Translations under genes and position numbers: made by a program
Assembly (NCBI RefSeq): GCF_003581425.1
Contig: NZ_QXTG01000002.1
Location: forward strand, 868,001-932,000
Direction of reading: 5' to 3'
DNA length: 64,000 bases
Origin: Amnibacterium setariae
GTDB lineage: Bacteria; Actinomycetota; Actinomycetes; Actinomycetales; Microbacteriaceae
Shown here: positions 19,042 through 28,883 of the stretch, piece after piece
How the letters are laid out: each line of letters begins with the position of its first letter
How positions within the stretch are numbered: position 1 is the first letter of the stretch
The notes under the pieces: model-generated
What the model was told of the DNA's origin: nothing
Seen by the model: only the letters and a program-made list of their open reading frames with translations
Database searches by the model: none

Positions 19042-22000
19042 CGAGCACCGATCCTCCCGCGCGGCGCAGCTCGAAGCGCGCGCCCTCGGCCGCTCCCCAG
19101 CTGCCCGGAGCGAGCCGGGTGAGGTGGCCGTCCGCCCAGCGCAGCACGCGGTCGGTCGTGCCGGCGTCGGCCCGGGCGACGTCGAGCGTCGTCGCGAGCG
19201 TCTCGGACCGCACGAGGTCGCCGTGCGCGGCGAGCATCGCGAGCAGCTCGTCGTCGCCCTCGACGGCCAGGTCGACGCGGTCGGTGACCTCGAGACCGGC
19301 CGCGCGCCGGGCCTGCTGGACGTCGCGGATGAAGTCGCGGGCGTGGCCCTCGAGCTCGAGCTCCGGCGTCGTGGCCGTGTCGAGCAGCACGAAGCCGCCG
19401 CCCGGCAGCAGCCCGAGCGCCGTGCCCTCGGTCGCGCCGGAGCGCTCGAGCACGAGCTCGTACTCGCCGTCGAGCAGCGGCACGCCGCCGGCGACGACGC
19501 CCTCGCCCTCCTGCGCCCAGTCGCCGGCCTTCGCCGCCCTGATGACGGTCTGGACCTGCTTGCCGAGGCGGGGGCCGAGCGCGCGGGCGTTCACCGCGAG
19601 CCGCTGCGCGACCCCGTACCTCGCGCCGCTGCCGGCGTCCTCCTCGACCAGGTCGACGGCCTTCACGTTCAGCTCGTCCTGCAGGATCGCGGCGCCCGAG
19701 CCGAGGTCGGCGGCGTCCGCCGCGACCACCGTGAGCCGTGCGAGCGGCAGGCGCACCCGCAGGCCCGCCTCCTTCCGCAGCGCGAGGGCGGAGGAGACGA
19801 TCTGCCGCAGCCGGCCCATGCGGGCGACGAGCGCGGGGTCGCTCGGGAACGCCGTCGCGTCCGGCCAGTCCGTCAGGTGCACGCTGCGCCCGCCGGTCAG
19901 GCCCTTCCAGACCTTCTCGGCGACGAGCGGCAGCAGCGGCGCCGCCACGCGCGTCATCGTCTCGAGCACCGTGTACAGGGTGTCGAACGCGTCGCGGCTG
20001 TCCTGCGACAGCCCGCCCGCCCCGGCGCGCACCGCCCAGAACCGCTCCCGCGACAGGCGCACGTACCAGTTCGTGAGCAGGTCGGCGAAGTCGCGGAGGC
20101 GCTGGGTCGCGCCCGTCGTGTCGTACCCGTCGAGGTCCGCCTCGAGGCCGCGGACGAGGTCGCCCGTCGCCGCGAGCACGTACCGGTCGAGCGGGTGGGT
20201 CGAGTCCGTGCGCCGCTGCGCGTCGTAGTCCTCCGCGCCGGCGTAGAGCGAGAAGAAGTAGTAGGTGCTCCAGAGCGGCAGCAGCACCTGGCGCACGCCC
20301 TCCCGGATCCCCTCCTCCGTCACGATCAGGTTGCCGCCGCGCAGCACCGGGGAGGCGAGCAGGAACCAGCGCATGGCGTCGGAGCCGTCGCGGTCGAACA
20401 CCTCGGACACGTCCGGGTAGTTCCGCAGCGACTTCGACATCTTCTGGCCGTCGTTGCCGAGCACGATGCCGTGGCTGACGACGTTCTTGAACGCGGGCCG
20501 GTCGAACAGCGGCGTCGTCAGCGCGTGCATGACGTAGAACCAGCCGCGGGTCTGCCCGATGTACTCGACGATGAAGTCGGCCGGGTGGTGCGAGGAGAAC
20601 CAGTCCGCGTTCTCGAACGGGTAGTGGACCTGCGCGTACGGCATCGAGCCGGAGTCGAACCACACGTCGAAGACGTCCTCGATGCGGCGCATCGTGGAGG
20701 CGCCGGTCGGGTCGTCCGGGTTCGGCCGGGTCAGCTCGTCGATGAACGGGCGGTGCAGGTCGACCTCGCCGTCCTCGTTCCGCGGCAGCCGGCCGAAGTC
20801 GCGCTCGAGCTCCTCGAGGGACCCGTACACGTCGGTGCGCGGGTGCGCCGGATCGTCGCTGCGCCACACCGGGATCGGGCTGCCCCAGTACCGGTTGCGG
20901 CTCACCGACCAGTCGCGGGCGCCCGCGACCCACTTGCCGAACTGGCCGTCCTTGACGTTGTCCGGCACCCAGTTGATGCGCTGGTTCAGCTCGCCCATGC
21001 GGTCGCGGTACTCCGTCACCCGGATGAACCAGCTCGACACGGCCTTGTAGATGAGCGGGCGGCGGCAGCGCCAGCAGTGCGGGTAGCTGTGCTCGTAGGA
21101 GCGCTCCTGCAGCAGCCGGCCCTTCGCCCGCAGGGCGCGGATGAGCGGCCGGTTCGCCTCGAAGACCTGCAGGCCGACGACCTCCGCGAGGTCGGTGCCC
21201 TCGAACATCGGGAGGAAGCGGGCCTTCTCGTCGACCGAGATGATCGTCGGGATGCCGGCCGCGGTGCCGATGAGCTGGTCGTCCTCGCCGTAGGCGGGCG
21301 CCTGGTGGACGACGCCCGTGCCCTCCTCCGTGGAGACGTAGTCGGCGACGAGCACCCGCCAGGCCTGCTCGGTGCCCCACGTCGCGGCGTCCGCGTAGAC
21401 GTCCCAGAGCCGGTCGTACTGCACGTCCTGCAGCTCGCGGCCGAGCAGGGTGCGGGTGACCGCCTCCCGCGCCGCGGCGGCGGAGGCGTAGCCGAGCTCC
21501 TTGAAGTAGTCGCCGACCCGGGCGAGCGCGACGAGGTAGTCGGCGACGAGCACCTCGGCCGCGAGCGTCGTCGTGCCGCTCGGCGAACCGGTCGAGTCCG
21601 GCGCCTCGGAGTCGGAGGAGCCGTTCGGGCCGGCGGGCACGACCGCGTACTCGATCTCGGGGCCGACCGCGAGCGCGAAGTTCGTCGGGAGCGTCCACGG
21701 GGTGGTCGTCCAGGCGAGCGCCCGGACGCCGGTGAGGTCGAGCGCCTCCGCCTTCTCGCCGACGAGCGGGAACGTGACGGTGACCGACGGGTCCTGGCGG
21801 CGCTGGTAGACGTCGTCGTCCATCCGCAGCTCGTGGTTCGACAGCGGGGTCTCGTCGTTCCAGCAGTAGGGCAGCACGCGGAAGCCCTCGTAGGCGAGGC
21901 CGCGGTCGTGCAGCGTCTTGAACGCCCAGAGGACGCTCTCCATGAACTCCGGCTCGAGCGTCTTGTAGTCGTTGTCGAAGTCGACCCAGCGGGCCTGGCG

Positions 22001-22426
22001 GGTGACGTAGTCGCGCCACTCCCCCGTGTACTTCAGCACCGAGGCGCGGGCTGCGGCGTTGAAGGCGCCGACGCCCATCTGCTCGATCTCGTCCTTGGTG
22101 GTGATGCCGAGCTGGCGCATCGCCTCGAGCTCGGCGGGCAGGCCGTGGGTGTCCCAGCCGAAGCGGCGGTGCACCTGCTTGCCGCGCATCGTCTGGTAGC
22201 GCGGGAAGACGTCCTTCGCGTAGCCGGTCAGGAGGTGGCCGTAGTGCGGCAGGCCGTTCGCGAACGGCGGCCCGTCGTAGAAGACCCACTCGGGCGCGCC
22301 CTCGCGGCGGTCGATGGAGGCCTGGAAGGTGCCGTCCTCGGCCCAGAACGCGAGCACGTCGCGCTCGACGTCGGGGAACCTGGGGCTCGGGCTGACCGCC
22401 TCGCCGCTGTCCTTGGGGTACGCCAT
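19034..22426 (-). CDS. ileS: isoleucyl-tRNA synthetase
   Basis: 1130 aa class I synthetase that charges tRNA-Ile. The HIGH motif reads HYGH (61-64) after [10 protein letters not shown], and KMSKS is at about 662-666 ([15 protein letters not shown]). The CP1 editing domain contains [16 protein letters not shown] and later [16 protein letters not shown]. The protein is longer than most relatives because of a roughly 80-residue insertion in CP1 with a Ser/Thr/Pro-rich segment ([18 protein letters not shown]). A CWRCRRP segment is present before the catalytic C half. ATG 22426 has GGAGGA upstream, which the T-box leader can sequester. Confidence 0.97.
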   Translation of the reverse strand: MAYPKDSGEAVSPSPRFPDVERDVLAFWAEDGTFQASIDRREGAPEWVFYDGPPFANGLPHYGHLLTGYAKDVFPRYQTMRGKQVHRRFGWDTHGLPAELEAMRQLGITTKDEIEQMGVGAFNAAARASVLKYTGEWRDYVTRQARWVDFDNDYKTLEPEFMESVLWAFKTLHDRGLAYEGFRVLPYCWNDETPLSNHELRMDDDVYQRRQDPSVTVTFPLVGEKAEALDLTGVRALAWTTTPWTLPTNFALAVGPEIEYAVVPAGPNGSSDSEAPDSTGSPSGTTTLAAEVLVADYLVALARVGDYFKELGYASAAAAREAVTRTLLGRELQDVQYDRLWDVYADAATWGTEQAWRVLVADYVSTEEGTGVVHQAPAYGEDDQLIGTAAGIPTIISVDEKARFLPMFEGTDLAEVVGLQVFEANRPLIRALRAKGRLLQERSYEHSYPHCWRCRRPLIYKAVSSWFIRVTEYRDRMGELNQRINWVPDNVKDGQFGKWVAGARDWSVSRNRYWGSPIPVWRSDDPAHPRTDVYGSLEELERDFGRLPRNEDGEVDLHRPFIDELTRPNPDDPTGASTMRRIEDVFDVWFDSGSMPYAQVHYPFENADWFSSHHPADFIVEYIGQTRGWFYVMHALTTPLFDRPAFKNVVSHGIVLGNDGQKMSKSLRNYPDVSEVFDRDGSDAMRWFLLASPVLRGGNLIVTEEGIREGVRQVLLPLWSTYYFFSLYAGAEDYDAQRRTDSTHPLDRYVLAATGDLVRGLEADLDGYDTTGATQRLRDFADLLTNWYVRLSRERFWAVRAGAGGLSQDSRDAFDTLYTVLETMTRVAAPLLPLVAEKVWKGLTGGRSVHLTDWPDATAFPSDPALVARMGRLRQIVSSALALRKEAGLRVRLPLARLTVVAADAADLGSGAAILQDELNVKAVDLVEEDAGSGARYGVAQRLAVNARALGPRLGKQVQTVIRAAKAGDWAQEGEGVVAGGVPLLDGEYELVLERSGATEGTALGLLPGGGFVLLDTATTPELELEGHARDFIRDVQQARRAAGLEVTDRVDLAVEGDDELLAMLAAHGDLVRSETLATTLDVARADAGTTDRVLRWADGHLTRLAPGSWGAAEGARFELRRAGGSVLDA

Positions 22427-22430
22427 CCCA

Positions 22431-22607
22431 TCCTCCGTGCACGTCTCCGGTGAACGCTGTGCACGGGGACGCCTGCCGGCGCGGTACCACCCCGCTTGGC
22501 GCTCGCGCGCCCTCTCTTGCCGCGGCTGTGACGGGCCGGCCCGCCCGGTTCTACCCCCGCCTCGCGGCGGGCTCTTCCGGGGACTCCCCGGTGATGGCCG
22601 GATCAGC
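22431..22607 (-). promoter_or_regulatory. translational T-box riboswitch of ileS
   Basis: The minus strand carries the T-box sequence TGGTACCGCG (22480-22489), which pairs with the tRNA CCA end region. A short Stem I region upstream reads CCGGCCATCACCGGGGA, with ATC (22593-22595) as the isoleucine specifier, closely like the ultrashort Stem I leaders known for actinobacterial ileS. Downstream, a strand at 22459-22469 can pair with the ribosome site region at 22431-22442 (CCGTGCAC with GTGCACGG), hiding GGAGGA. This fits control of translation: uncharged tRNA-Ile would free the ribosome site. The element begins at the stop codon of the upstream MFS gene. Confidence 0.9.
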
Positions 22608-23775
22608 GTCGCTGCGGCGATCCTACGGGCTCGGCCCGCGAGTTGCGCAGCACGACCGCGAGGCAGATCGCGCAGACCAGCGCGAGGAGCAGCAGCAGGA
22701 GCGGCTCGGGCGCGACGGCCGTGAGCGCGGCGAGCAGGACCGGCACGAGGAAGCCGACGTAGGTGGCGCTGTAGTAGACGGCGGTCAGGGCCGCGAGGTC
22801 CTCGGGCGGCGCCGTCCGCTGCACCTCCGTCAGGCCGGAGACGAGGCAGATCCCGTAGGCGGCGCCGAGGACGGCGGCGACGGGGACGCCGAGCAGGGGC
22901 TGCTGCAGCAGCGCGACGAGGGCGGCGCCGAGCACCCCGACGACGGCGACGGCGAGGCCGACCGCGAGCTGCCGACCGCCGGTCGCGCGCCCGATCCGGG
23001 CTGCGAACGGCTGCACACCGGCGCCGAAGGCGAGCGCGACGACCGCGAGCAGCGTGGCGTAGCCGATCGCGCCGCCGCCGAGCCGCCCGGCGATCGCCGC
23101 GGGCACGACGGCGAAGGCGACGCTCGCGCACCCGAACACCCAGGGCGCGGCCGGCGCGACGACCCCCAGGAAGCGGCCGCGCACGGCGCGGGGGACGCGC
23201 ACGAGCAGCACGCCCGCCTCCCGGGTCTCCGGCGCGGCGAGCAGCACCGCCGCGCAGACCAGCGTGAGGACGACGTGGATCGCGTAGGGCAGCTCGGTCG
23301 GCGCCGGTCCCCACTGTGCGATCACGCCGGAGACCGCGGGCCCGAGGCCGAAGCCCGCGGTGAGGGTGAGGGACGCGCGGCGCGCCGCGACCGGCGCGGG
23401 CAGCGCCGTCGACAGCTCCTTGATCCAGCTGCTGCCGACGACCATCGCCGCGGCGACGCTCGCGCCGGAGACGAGGCGCCCGACGGCCAGCGCGGGGATC
23501 GACGCCGCGCCGAGGCCAAGGACGACGCTCGCCACGACGCCGAGGGCCGCGCCGACGAGCAGCACGGGCTTGCGGCCGAAGCGGTCCGACATCGGACCGG
23601 CGATCAGGAAGCCGGGGATGATCCCGACGATGTAGGCCGCGAACAGCAGGTCGACCTCGACCTGCGTGTAGCCCTCCTGCTGCCGGTAGAGCAGCAGCAG
23701 CGGGCTGAAGTGGTTGCCGCCCCAGGCGAGCGCGAAGACGGCGGGAGCGACCCGCCACCACGCCCGAGCCCGCAC
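22603..23775 (-). CDS. MFS transporter (12-helix)
   Basis: 390 aa with about 12 hydrophobic segments. Motif A reads [17 protein letters not shown] (about 59-75) in the first cytoplasmic loop, and the first helix has [19 protein letters not shown]. The family moves small solutes in symport or antiport with protons; nothing in the sequence or the neighbours indicates the substrate. GTG 23775 is the first start codon after the divergent intergenic region. The stop lies exactly at the start of the ileS T-box, so the ileS message may be read from this gene's promoter or from one inside it. Confidence 0.88.
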   Translation of the reverse strand: MRARAWWRVAPAVFALAWGGNHFSPLLLLYRQQEGYTQVEVDLLFAAYIVGIIPGFLIAGPMSDRFGRKPVLLVGAALGVVASVVLGLGAASIPALAVGRLVSGASVAAAMVVGSSWIKELSTALPAPVAARRASLTLTAGFGLGPAVSGVIAQWGPAPTELPYAIHVVLTLVCAAVLLAAPETREAGVLLVRVPRAVRGRFLGVVAPAAPWVFGCASVAFAVVPAAIAGRLGGGAIGYATLLAVVALAFGAGVQPFAARIGRATGGRQLAVGLAVAVVGVLGAALVALLQQPLLGVPVAAVLGAAYGICLVSGLTEVQRTAPPEDLAALTAVYYSATYVGFLVPVLLAALTAVAPEPLLLLLLALVCAICLAVVLRNSRAEPVGSPQRR

Positions 23776-23792
23776 GGCGCCACGCTACGGCC

Positions 23793-23894
23793 TGCGCGGA
23801 TCCGCAGTTCCTCCGCGACACGCCGAGCCGAGCACCTGCCGACGCGGCGTGTCGCCCGAGAACTGCGGATCGGCGGAGGATCTGCGGATCCGCG
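23793..23894 (+). repeat. 102-bp structured repeat, copy A (upstream of valS)
   Basis: Nearly the same as 59527-59628. Both begin TGCGCGGATCCGCAG and end GCGGATCCGCG. Inside are nested inverted repeats: GATCCGCAGTTC (23799-23810) with GAACTGCGGATC (23860-23871), and CGACACGCCG (23816-23825) with CGGCGTGTCG (23845-23854). It lies between the divergent MFS and valS genes, eight bases before a valS -10 box. Confidence 0.85.
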
Positions 23895-23902
23895 AAGGCT
23901 CG

Positions 23903-23908
23903 GTACGC
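23903..23908 (+). promoter_or_regulatory. -10 box for valS
   Basis: TACGCT just after repeat A. The message would have a leader of about 70 bases with a GAGG ribosome site before GTG 23987. Confidence 0.4.
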
Positions 23909-23986
23909 TGGAGGTCCGCCCGACCGGGCGGACATCTGAGGCACCTGCGACACGGTGCCGCCCACACCGCGAACCGAGGTCCCGCC

Positions 23987-26551
23987 GTGCCCATCCCCGA
24001 CAAGCCCGCGCTCGAGGGCCTCGAGCAGAAGTTCGCCGCGGCGTGGGAGCAGGAGGGCGTCTACCGCTTCCCCGGCACGGAGGGCGGCCGCGAGGGCGTC
24101 TACTCGATCGACACCCCGCCGCCCACCGCCTCCGGCTCGCTGCACATCGGGCACGTGTTCTCCTACACGCACACCGACCTGACCGCGCGGTTCCAGCGCA
24201 TGCGCGGCAAGCGCGTCTTCTACCCGATGGGCTGGGACGACAACGGCCTGCCGACCGAGCGCCGCGTGCAGAACTACTACGGCGTGCGCTGCGACCCGTC
24301 GCTCCCCTACGACCCCGACTTCACGCCGCCGGCCGAGGGCACGGCGAAGTCCACCCGCGCGGGCGACCAGGTGCCGATCTCCCGCCGCAACTTCATCGAG
24401 CTCTGCGAGCGGCTCACCGTCGAGGACGAGCAGCAGTTCGAGGAGGTCTTCCGCACGGTCGGCCTCTCCGTCGACTTCACGCAGTCGTACCGGACCATCG
24501 GCGACGAGGCGCGGGCGATCAGCCAGCGCGCCTTCCTCGACAACCTCGCCCGCGGCGAGGCCTACCAGGCGGAGGCGCCGAGCCTCTGGGACGTGACGTT
24601 CCGCACCGCGGTCGCGCAGGCCGAGCTCGAGGACCGCGAGCAGCCCGGCGCGTACCACACCGTCGCGTTCGACGGCCCCGAGAGCCAGGTGGTCATCGAG
24701 ACCACGCGCCCGGAGCTGCTGCCGGCCTGCGTCGCCCTCGTCGCGCATCCGGACGACGAGCGGTACGCGCCGCTCGTCGGGAGGACCGTGCGCTCCCCCG
24801 TCTTCGGCGTCGAGGTGCCCGTGGTGACGCACCACCTCGCGCAGCCCGACAAGGGCACCGGCATCGCGATGGTGTGCACCTTCGGCGACCTGAACGACGT
24901 CACCTGGTGGCGCGACCTGCACCTGCCGAACCGCGCGGTGATCGGGTTCGACGGCCGCTTCGCGAGCGAGCCGCCCGCCGCGATCGAGTCGCCGGAGGGC
25001 CGGGAGGCCTACGCCGAGCTCGCGGGCAAGACGGTGTTCTCCGCGCGCGCCGCGATGGTCGAGCTGCTCCGCGACCGCGGTGCGCTGCTCGCCGACCCGC
25101 GGCCGATCACGCACCCCGTCAAGTTCTTCGAGAAGGGCGACCGGCCGCTCGAGATCGTGTCGACCCGGCAGTGGTACCTCACCAACGGCGCGCGGCAGCC
25201 GGAGCTGAAGCAGCGCCTGCTCGACGCGGGCGAGCGGCTCGACTTCCTGCCCGACTTCATGCGGGTGCGCTACGACAACTGGGTCGGCGGGCTCACCGGC
25301 GACTGGCTGGTCTCGCGCCAGCGGTTCTTCGGCGTGCCGCTGCCGGTCTGGTACCGCCTCGACGGCGACGGCAACCCGCTGTTCGACGAGGTGCTCGTGC
25401 CCGAGGCCGACGCGCTGCCGGTCGACCCCTCCACCGACGTGCCGCCGGGCTTCACGGAGGACCAGCGCGGCGCGGCCGGCGGCTTCGTCGGCGAGGTCGA
25501 CGTGATGGACACCTGGGCGACCTCGTCCCTCACCCCGCAGCTCGCGGGCGGCTGGCTGCGCGACCCCGAGCTGTGGGAGGCGGTGTTCCCGTTCGACCTC
25601 CGCCCGCAGGGGCAGGACATCATCCGCACGTGGCTCTTCTCGACGCTGCTGCGCAGCGAGCTCGCGTTCGGCGAGCTGCCGTGGAAGGCCGCCGCGATCA
25701 GCGGGTTCATCGTGGACCCCGACCGCAAGAAGATGTCGAAGTCGAAGGGCAACGTCGTCACCCCGGCGGACATCCTCGCCCAGCACGGGTCCGACGCGGT
25801 CCGCTACTGGGCCGCCTCCAGCCGACTCGGCACGGACGCCGCGCTCGACGTGACGAACCCGACGCAGATGCGGAAGGGCCGCCGCCTCGCGATCAAGGTG
25901 CTGAACGCCGCGAAGTTCATCCTCGCCTTCGACGGCGAGGCGGACCCGGCGCTCGTGACCGCGCCGCTCGACCTCGCGGTGCTGGCGGAGCTCGACCACG
26001 TGCTCGAGCAGGCGACCGCGGCCTTCGAGGCCTCCGACCACGCCCGGGCGCTCGAGATCGTCGAGCCGTTCTTCTGGACGTTCTGCGACGACCACCTCGA
26101 GCTCGTCAAGGAGCGCGCCTACGCGGGCGACGGAGCCGGCGGCGCGTCGGCGGTCGCCGCGCTGAAGCTCGCTCTGGACGCCCTGCTGAAGCTGCTCGCA
26201 CCGGTGCTGCCGTTCGCGACGGAGGAGACCTGGCGGTGGACCCACAGCGGGTCGGTCCACGCCCAGGCCTGGCCGTCGACGCTCGGTCTCGACGGCGACC
26301 GGACGCTGCTCACGACCGCGGGAACCGCGCTGATCGGGATCCGCCGCGCGAAGACGGATGCCAAGGCGTCGCAGAAGTCGCCGGTAGCATCTCTGGTCAT
26401 CAGCGGTCCCGAGTCCGTGCTGAAGGGCATCGAGCTCGTGGCCGACGATCTGAAGGCGGCGGGTCGGATCGCGCAGGCGGAGCTCCGGGTGGACGACTCG
26501 GTCGACGCGGTGGAGGTCTCCGACGTCGTGCTCGTGGACGACGCGCAGTAG
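23987..26551 (+). CDS. valS: valyl-tRNA synthetase, archaeal-type
   Basis: 854 aa class I synthetase. HIGH is LHIGHV (53-56) and KMSKS is [10 protein letters not shown] (582-586). The segment after HIGH reads [21 protein letters not shown], as in archaeal-type ValRS, rather than the GTDHAGIATQ of E. coli-type enzymes. The editing-domain landmarks [18 protein letters not shown] and [15 protein letters not shown] are present. There is no long C-terminal coiled coil of the E. coli kind; the last 60 residues ([18 protein letters not shown]) look like a short derivative. GTG 23987 follows GAGG by 8 bases. A GNAT gene follows 12 bases after the stop. Confidence 0.96.
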   Translation: MPIPDKPALEGLEQKFAAAWEQEGVYRFPGTEGGREGVYSIDTPPPTASGSLHIGHVFSYTHTDLTARFQRMRGKRVFYPMGWDDNGLPTERRVQNYYGVRCDPSLPYDPDFTPPAEGTAKSTRAGDQVPISRRNFIELCERLTVEDEQQFEEVFRTVGLSVDFTQSYRTIGDEARAISQRAFLDNLARGEAYQAEAPSLWDVTFRTAVAQAELEDREQPGAYHTVAFDGPESQVVIETTRPELLPACVALVAHPDDERYAPLVGRTVRSPVFGVEVPVVTHHLAQPDKGTGIAMVCTFGDLNDVTWWRDLHLPNRAVIGFDGRFASEPPAAIESPEGREAYAELAGKTVFSARAAMVELLRDRGALLADPRPITHPVKFFEKGDRPLEIVSTRQWYLTNGARQPELKQRLLDAGERLDFLPDFMRVRYDNWVGGLTGDWLVSRQRFFGVPLPVWYRLDGDGNPLFDEVLVPEADALPVDPSTDVPPGFTEDQRGAAGGFVGEVDVMDTWATSSLTPQLAGGWLRDPELWEAVFPFDLRPQGQDIIRTWLFSTLLRSELAFGELPWKAAAISGFIVDPDRKKMSKSKGNVVTPADILAQHGSDAVRYWAASSRLGTDAALDVTNPTQMRKGRRLAIKVLNAAKFILAFDGEADPALVTAPLDLAVLAELDHVLEQATAAFEASDHARALEIVEPFFWTFCDDHLELVKERAYAGDGAGGASAVAALKLALDALLKLLAPVLPFATEETWRWTHSGSVHAQAWPSTLGLDGDRTLLTTAGTALIGIRRAKTDAKASQKSPVASLVISGPESVLKGIELVADDLKAAGRIAQAELRVDDSVDAVEVSDVVLVDDAQ

Positions 26552-26563
26552 GGGGAAGCACGG

Positions 26564-27010
26564 ATGACGATCACGATCTCAGGGCTGACGGAGCGCGAGT
26601 TCTTCGCCTGGTACGGCCTGTTCTCAGAGTACGCGGCCGGGGCCGGCGTCGCGGTGACGGACGAGCACGTCATGCGCGTCTGGACGGCGATCCAGGCGCC
26701 CGGCGCGCACGCCGCGGTCGCGCACGACGAGTCCGGCGAGGTCGTCGGCTTCGTGCACGCCCTGCCGTTCGAGCGCCTGCTGCAGGGGGACGGCGGCCTT
26801 CAGATCGAGGACCTCTTCGTCGCGCAGGCGCAGCGGAACGGCGGCGTCGCGACGGCGCTGGTCGAGCACGTCCGCAGCAGCGCCGAGGCGCAGCAGCGGG
26901 GGCTCCTGCGCTGGGCCGTGCAGGCGGACGACGCCGCGGCCAAGGCGCTGCAGGAGAAGTTCGCGGACGCGTCCGGCGGCTGGGTGCTGCAGACCGTCCC
27001 GGTCGGCTGA
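26564..27010 (+). CDS. GNAT family N-acetyltransferase
   Basis: 148 aa. The acetyl-CoA binding core is seen in [25 protein letters not shown] (motif A region, about 85-110), where Q/RxxGxG/A reads QRNGGVA, followed by the later helix and [12 protein letters not shown]. The substrate is unknown. It lies 12 bases downstream of valS and one base upstream of the next gene, so all three are probably one transcript. Confidence 0.85.
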   Translation: MTITISGLTEREFFAWYGLFSEYAAGAGVAVTDEHVMRVWTAIQAPGAHAAVAHDESGEVVGFVHALPFERLLQGDGGLQIEDLFVAQAQRNGGVATALVEHVRSSAEAQQRGLLRWAVQADDAAAKALQEKFADASGGWVLQTVPVG

Positions 27011-27011
27011 C

Positions 27012-27272
27012 GTGCAGCTCGGCACGCGCTGGCCGGTCGGCGCCGAGGCGCCCGGCCGCATCCCCGCGCCGATCCGGGCCGCGGTCCGGACGGTCGAGGC
27101 GGAGCTCGCGGACGCGGAGCAGCCCACGGCCGGCTGGGCCTGGACGCTCACGTACCTCGAGGGGAGGCCGATCGTCGACCTCGACGACGGCACCCGCATC
27201 CGGATGATCGACGACGAGGTGGCCCTGGTCACCTCGATCGAGCTCGACGAGTCCGACGAGGACGAGGACTAG
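27012..27272 (+). CDS. small acidic hypothetical protein
   Basis: 86 aa from GTG 27012, one base after the GNAT stop. The middle contains GWAWTLTYLEGRPIVDLDDGTRIRMIDD and the protein ends in an acidic tail, DESDEDED. No membrane segment or signal peptide. Similar small proteins follow valS/GNAT in related genomes, to my recollection, but the function is unknown. A strong terminator follows. Confidence 0.75.
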   Translation: MQLGTRWPVGAEAPGRIPAPIRAAVRTVEAELADAEQPTAGWAWTLTYLEGRPIVDLDDGTRIRMIDDEVALVTSIELDESDEDED

Positions 27273-27295
27273 CCGCCGCACCTCCGGCGGAACGA

Positions 27296-27334
27296 CGAAG
27301 GGGACCTGCACGCCTCGCGTGCGGGTCCCCTTCG
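27296..27334. terminator. bidirectional terminator after the valS unit
   Basis: 17-bp stem with one G-U pair (27296-27312 with 27318-27334) and a 5-base loop, between the convergent ends of the valS unit and the small minus-strand genes. Confidence 0.85.
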
Positions 27335-27351
27335 CCGTGCTGGAGCCGGGT

Positions 27352-27606
27352 TCACCATGTCGGGCCGGCCCAGGCGCGCTGCTCGAACGCGTCGCGCGAC
27401 GCGGTCGCGGCCTCCGCCTGCGCGGCGGCGGCGCGGTCGGCACGGACGGCGCGGTCGGCACGGTGCCGGCGGTGCCGCTCGCTCCACAGGATCAGCTGCG
27501 CGCCGAGGGCGACGGCGAGGCGATCGGTCGTGGACAGCGCGGGCAGCTCGTGCAGCTCGGGCTCGACGGGCCGCACCTCGCGGGCACGGGTCGTGGTCGT
27601 GGTCAT
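27352..27606 (-). CDS. small helical protein, tandem paralogue 2
   Basis: 84 aa. It resembles the gene at 27635-27898: both have a short N-terminal segment, a STTDRLAVALGAQLILWSERH-like amphipathic helix, an Ala/Arg/Glu-rich helix, and the same end AGPTW. ATG 27606 has a strong GGAGGAG ribosome site. Function unknown; the hydrophobic-then-basic pattern suggests membrane association. It follows its paralogue by 28 bases, so they arose by tandem duplication and share a message. Confidence 0.7.
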   Translation of the reverse strand: MTTTTTRAREVRPVEPELHELPALSTTDRLAVALGAQLILWSERHRRHRADRAVRADRAAAAQAEAATASRDAFEQRAWAGPTW

Positions 27607-27634
27607 CGGTTCTCCTCCTCTCGGTCTCTCGGGG

Positions 27635-27898
27635 TCACCACGTCGGGCCGGCGTGGGAACGGTGCTCGAAGGCGGCGTCGCGGTCGTGGGCCGCGCGCTC
27701 GTCGGCGCGGGTGCGCCGGGAGGCCTCGGCCCGGGCCTCGGCGAGCCGGTGGGACGCGTCGTGCCGCTGACCCCAGAGGATCAGGGCGAGCCCGAGGCGC
27801 AGGGCGACGCGGTCGGCGGTGCCGAGCGGGGGCAGCTCCCCCTCCCAGCGCGCCGGTTCGAGCGCTCGGGCGCTCGGCAGGGTCCGGATCTCGGACAT
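27635..27898 (-). CDS. small helical protein, tandem paralogue 1
   Basis: 87 aa from ATG 27898, which has AGAGGA seven bases upstream; an in-frame GTG at 27955 is less likely. It has the same layout as the next gene: GTADRVALRLGLALILWGQRH, a charged Ala/Arg helix (RLAEARAEASRRTRADERAA) and the end HAGPTW. Unknown function. First of the two full-size genes in a transcript that may begin at the promoter near 28205-28234. Confidence 0.7.
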   Translation of the reverse strand: MSEIRTLPSARALEPARWEGELPPLGTADRVALRLGLALILWGQRHDASHRLAEARAEASRRTRADERAAHDRDAAFEHRSHAGPTW

Positions 27899-28103
27899 GG
27901 TGGTTCCTCTTCTGGTTCCGGGCGCGCGGGAGCGCACCGAGGGCCCGCCGGGCACGGCGGACGGGAGCCCGACATCGGGCGGGCGCCCGGCGAGGCCGGG
28001 CGAGAGGCGCTCAGCGATGGAGCGCGAGCGTCGTCAGGACGACGACGGGCGGTGGCGCCGGAGGCGGTCTACGGTCTCGGGAGTCCCGAGTCGGACACGA
28101 CGC

Positions 28104-28169
28104 TCAGCAGGCGACGAGGACGCCGGCGCGGAACGTGGCCGGCGCATCGATGGAGTTCATCGGGATCAT
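28104..28169 (-). CDS. possible 21-aa mini-ORF (leader peptide candidate)
   Basis: ATG 28169 is preceded by AAAGGAG about 10 bases upstream and by a promoter-like pair at 28205-28234. The product would be MIPMNSIDAPATFRAGVLVA followed by a terminal Cys. Nothing like it is known to me. It precedes two hairpins and the tandem small genes on the same strand, so it may be a leader peptide or a small protein in its own right. Confidence 0.35.
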   Translation of the reverse strand: MIPMNSIDAPATFRAGVLVAC

Positions 28170-28204
28170 TCGGCTCACGCTCCTTTCACGATCGGCGTTC
28201 GAGC

Positions 28205-28234
28205 ACCGTACCGGTGCGGCTCAGGCGAGCACAA
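28205..28234 (-). promoter_or_regulatory. promoter upstream of the mini-ORF and tandem genes
   Basis: On the minus strand TTGTGC (28229-28234) and TACGGT (28205-28210) are separated by 18 bases, one of the few recognisable -35/-10 pairs in the window. Confidence 0.5.
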
Positions 28235-28253
28235 CCCCGTCTTCGGCGCGTCG

Positions 28254-28859
28254 TCACGATCCCTCCTCCCTTGATCCGGGAACGGCCTCGGCAGCACCCT
28301 CCGCGCCGACCACCGGGAACCCCCGGAACTGCAGGTCGACCCGACGCGCGCCCTCCGCCGGCTCCCGCTGCCGCCAGCGCTCGAACACGGCCCAGACCTC
28401 GGCACCGAGCTCCTCGAGCTCGGCGGGCGTCAGCCGCAGGGCCGCGGAGCCGGTCTGGGCCGCGCGGACCCACTCCTCCGGCTGGCTCGACCGTGCCGCC
28501 CAGTAGGCGGCGAACCGGCGGTTCTCGTTGTCGATGAACTCCCGCTCGACGAGGTCCCCCGCCTCGCGAGCGCCGGGCGCGGCGTCGAACACGGCGTCGG
28601 CCAGCTCGATGGGACCGGGCACGCGCTCCCACCACCGGTCGCGACCGTTGCCCCGCTCCGGGTCCTCGCGCACGTAGCCGTGCTTCTCGAGCTGCCGCAG
28701 GTGGTAGCTGGTGGAGCCGCTCGACTCCCCCAGCCGCGCGGCGAGCGCGCTCGCGGTGGCGGGACCGAGGCTCGTCAGCTCGCTGAAGATGCGCACGCGC
28801 AGCGGGTGGGCGAGCGCCTTGAGCGCCTCCACCCCGATCCGACGAGCCACCTCGGCCAT
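28254..28859 (-). CDS. ArsR-like winged helix-turn-helix regulator
   Basis: 201 aa. The N-terminal winged helix is clear: LKALAHPLRVRIFSELTSLGPATASALAARLGE, then the recognition helix GSTSYHLRQLEKHGYVRE (about 45-65). The C-terminal part (75-190) is helical with LVEREFIDNENRRFAAYWAA and a late LTPAELEELGAEVWAVFERW, as in the larger ArsR/HTH_20 proteins that bind unknown ligands. No metal-binding cysteine pair is present. It is divergent from the M3 peptidase gene, and two perfect 13-bp repeats lie between them, probably its operator. The ATG lies six bases after a TATCAT -10 box. Confidence 0.87.
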   Translation of the reverse strand: MAEVARRIGVEALKALAHPLRVRIFSELTSLGPATASALAARLGESSGSTSYHLRQLEKHGYVREDPERGNGRDRWWERVPGPIELADAVFDAAPGAREAGDLVEREFIDNENRRFAAYWAARSSQPEEWVRAAQTGSAALRLTPAELEELGAEVWAVFERWRQREPAEGARRVDLQFRGFPVVGAEGAAEAVPGSREEGS

Positions 28860-28865
28860 GCGTCG

Positions 28866-28871
28866 ATGATA
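28866..28871 (-). promoter_or_regulatory. -10 box of the HTH regulator (leaderless)
   Basis: TATCAT on the minus strand, six bases before ATG 28859. A TTTGCA 18 bases further up, inside the repeat at 28884-28896, can serve as -35. Confidence 0.55.
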
Positions 28872-28883
28872 GGACTCCGAAGA

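Larger units (their letters stand above)
27899..28253. other. 355-bp region between the small tandem genes and the HTH regulator
   Basis: No gene longer than 21 codons is convincing here. It contains a minus-strand promoter, a mini-ORF (28104-28169) and GC-rich hairpins such as GCCCGGCGAGGCCGGGC near 27985-28002 and CTCGGGAGTCCCGAG near 28076-28090. The hairpins lie between the mini-ORF and the tandem genes and could act as attenuators. Confidence 0.5.

Noticed and set aside
19034-26260. Very long minus-strand open frame running from the end of ileS through the MFS gene and valS
   Set aside because: It includes the real ileS but continues antisense to valS and out of frame through the MFS gene; the extra part is the usual high-GC artefact.
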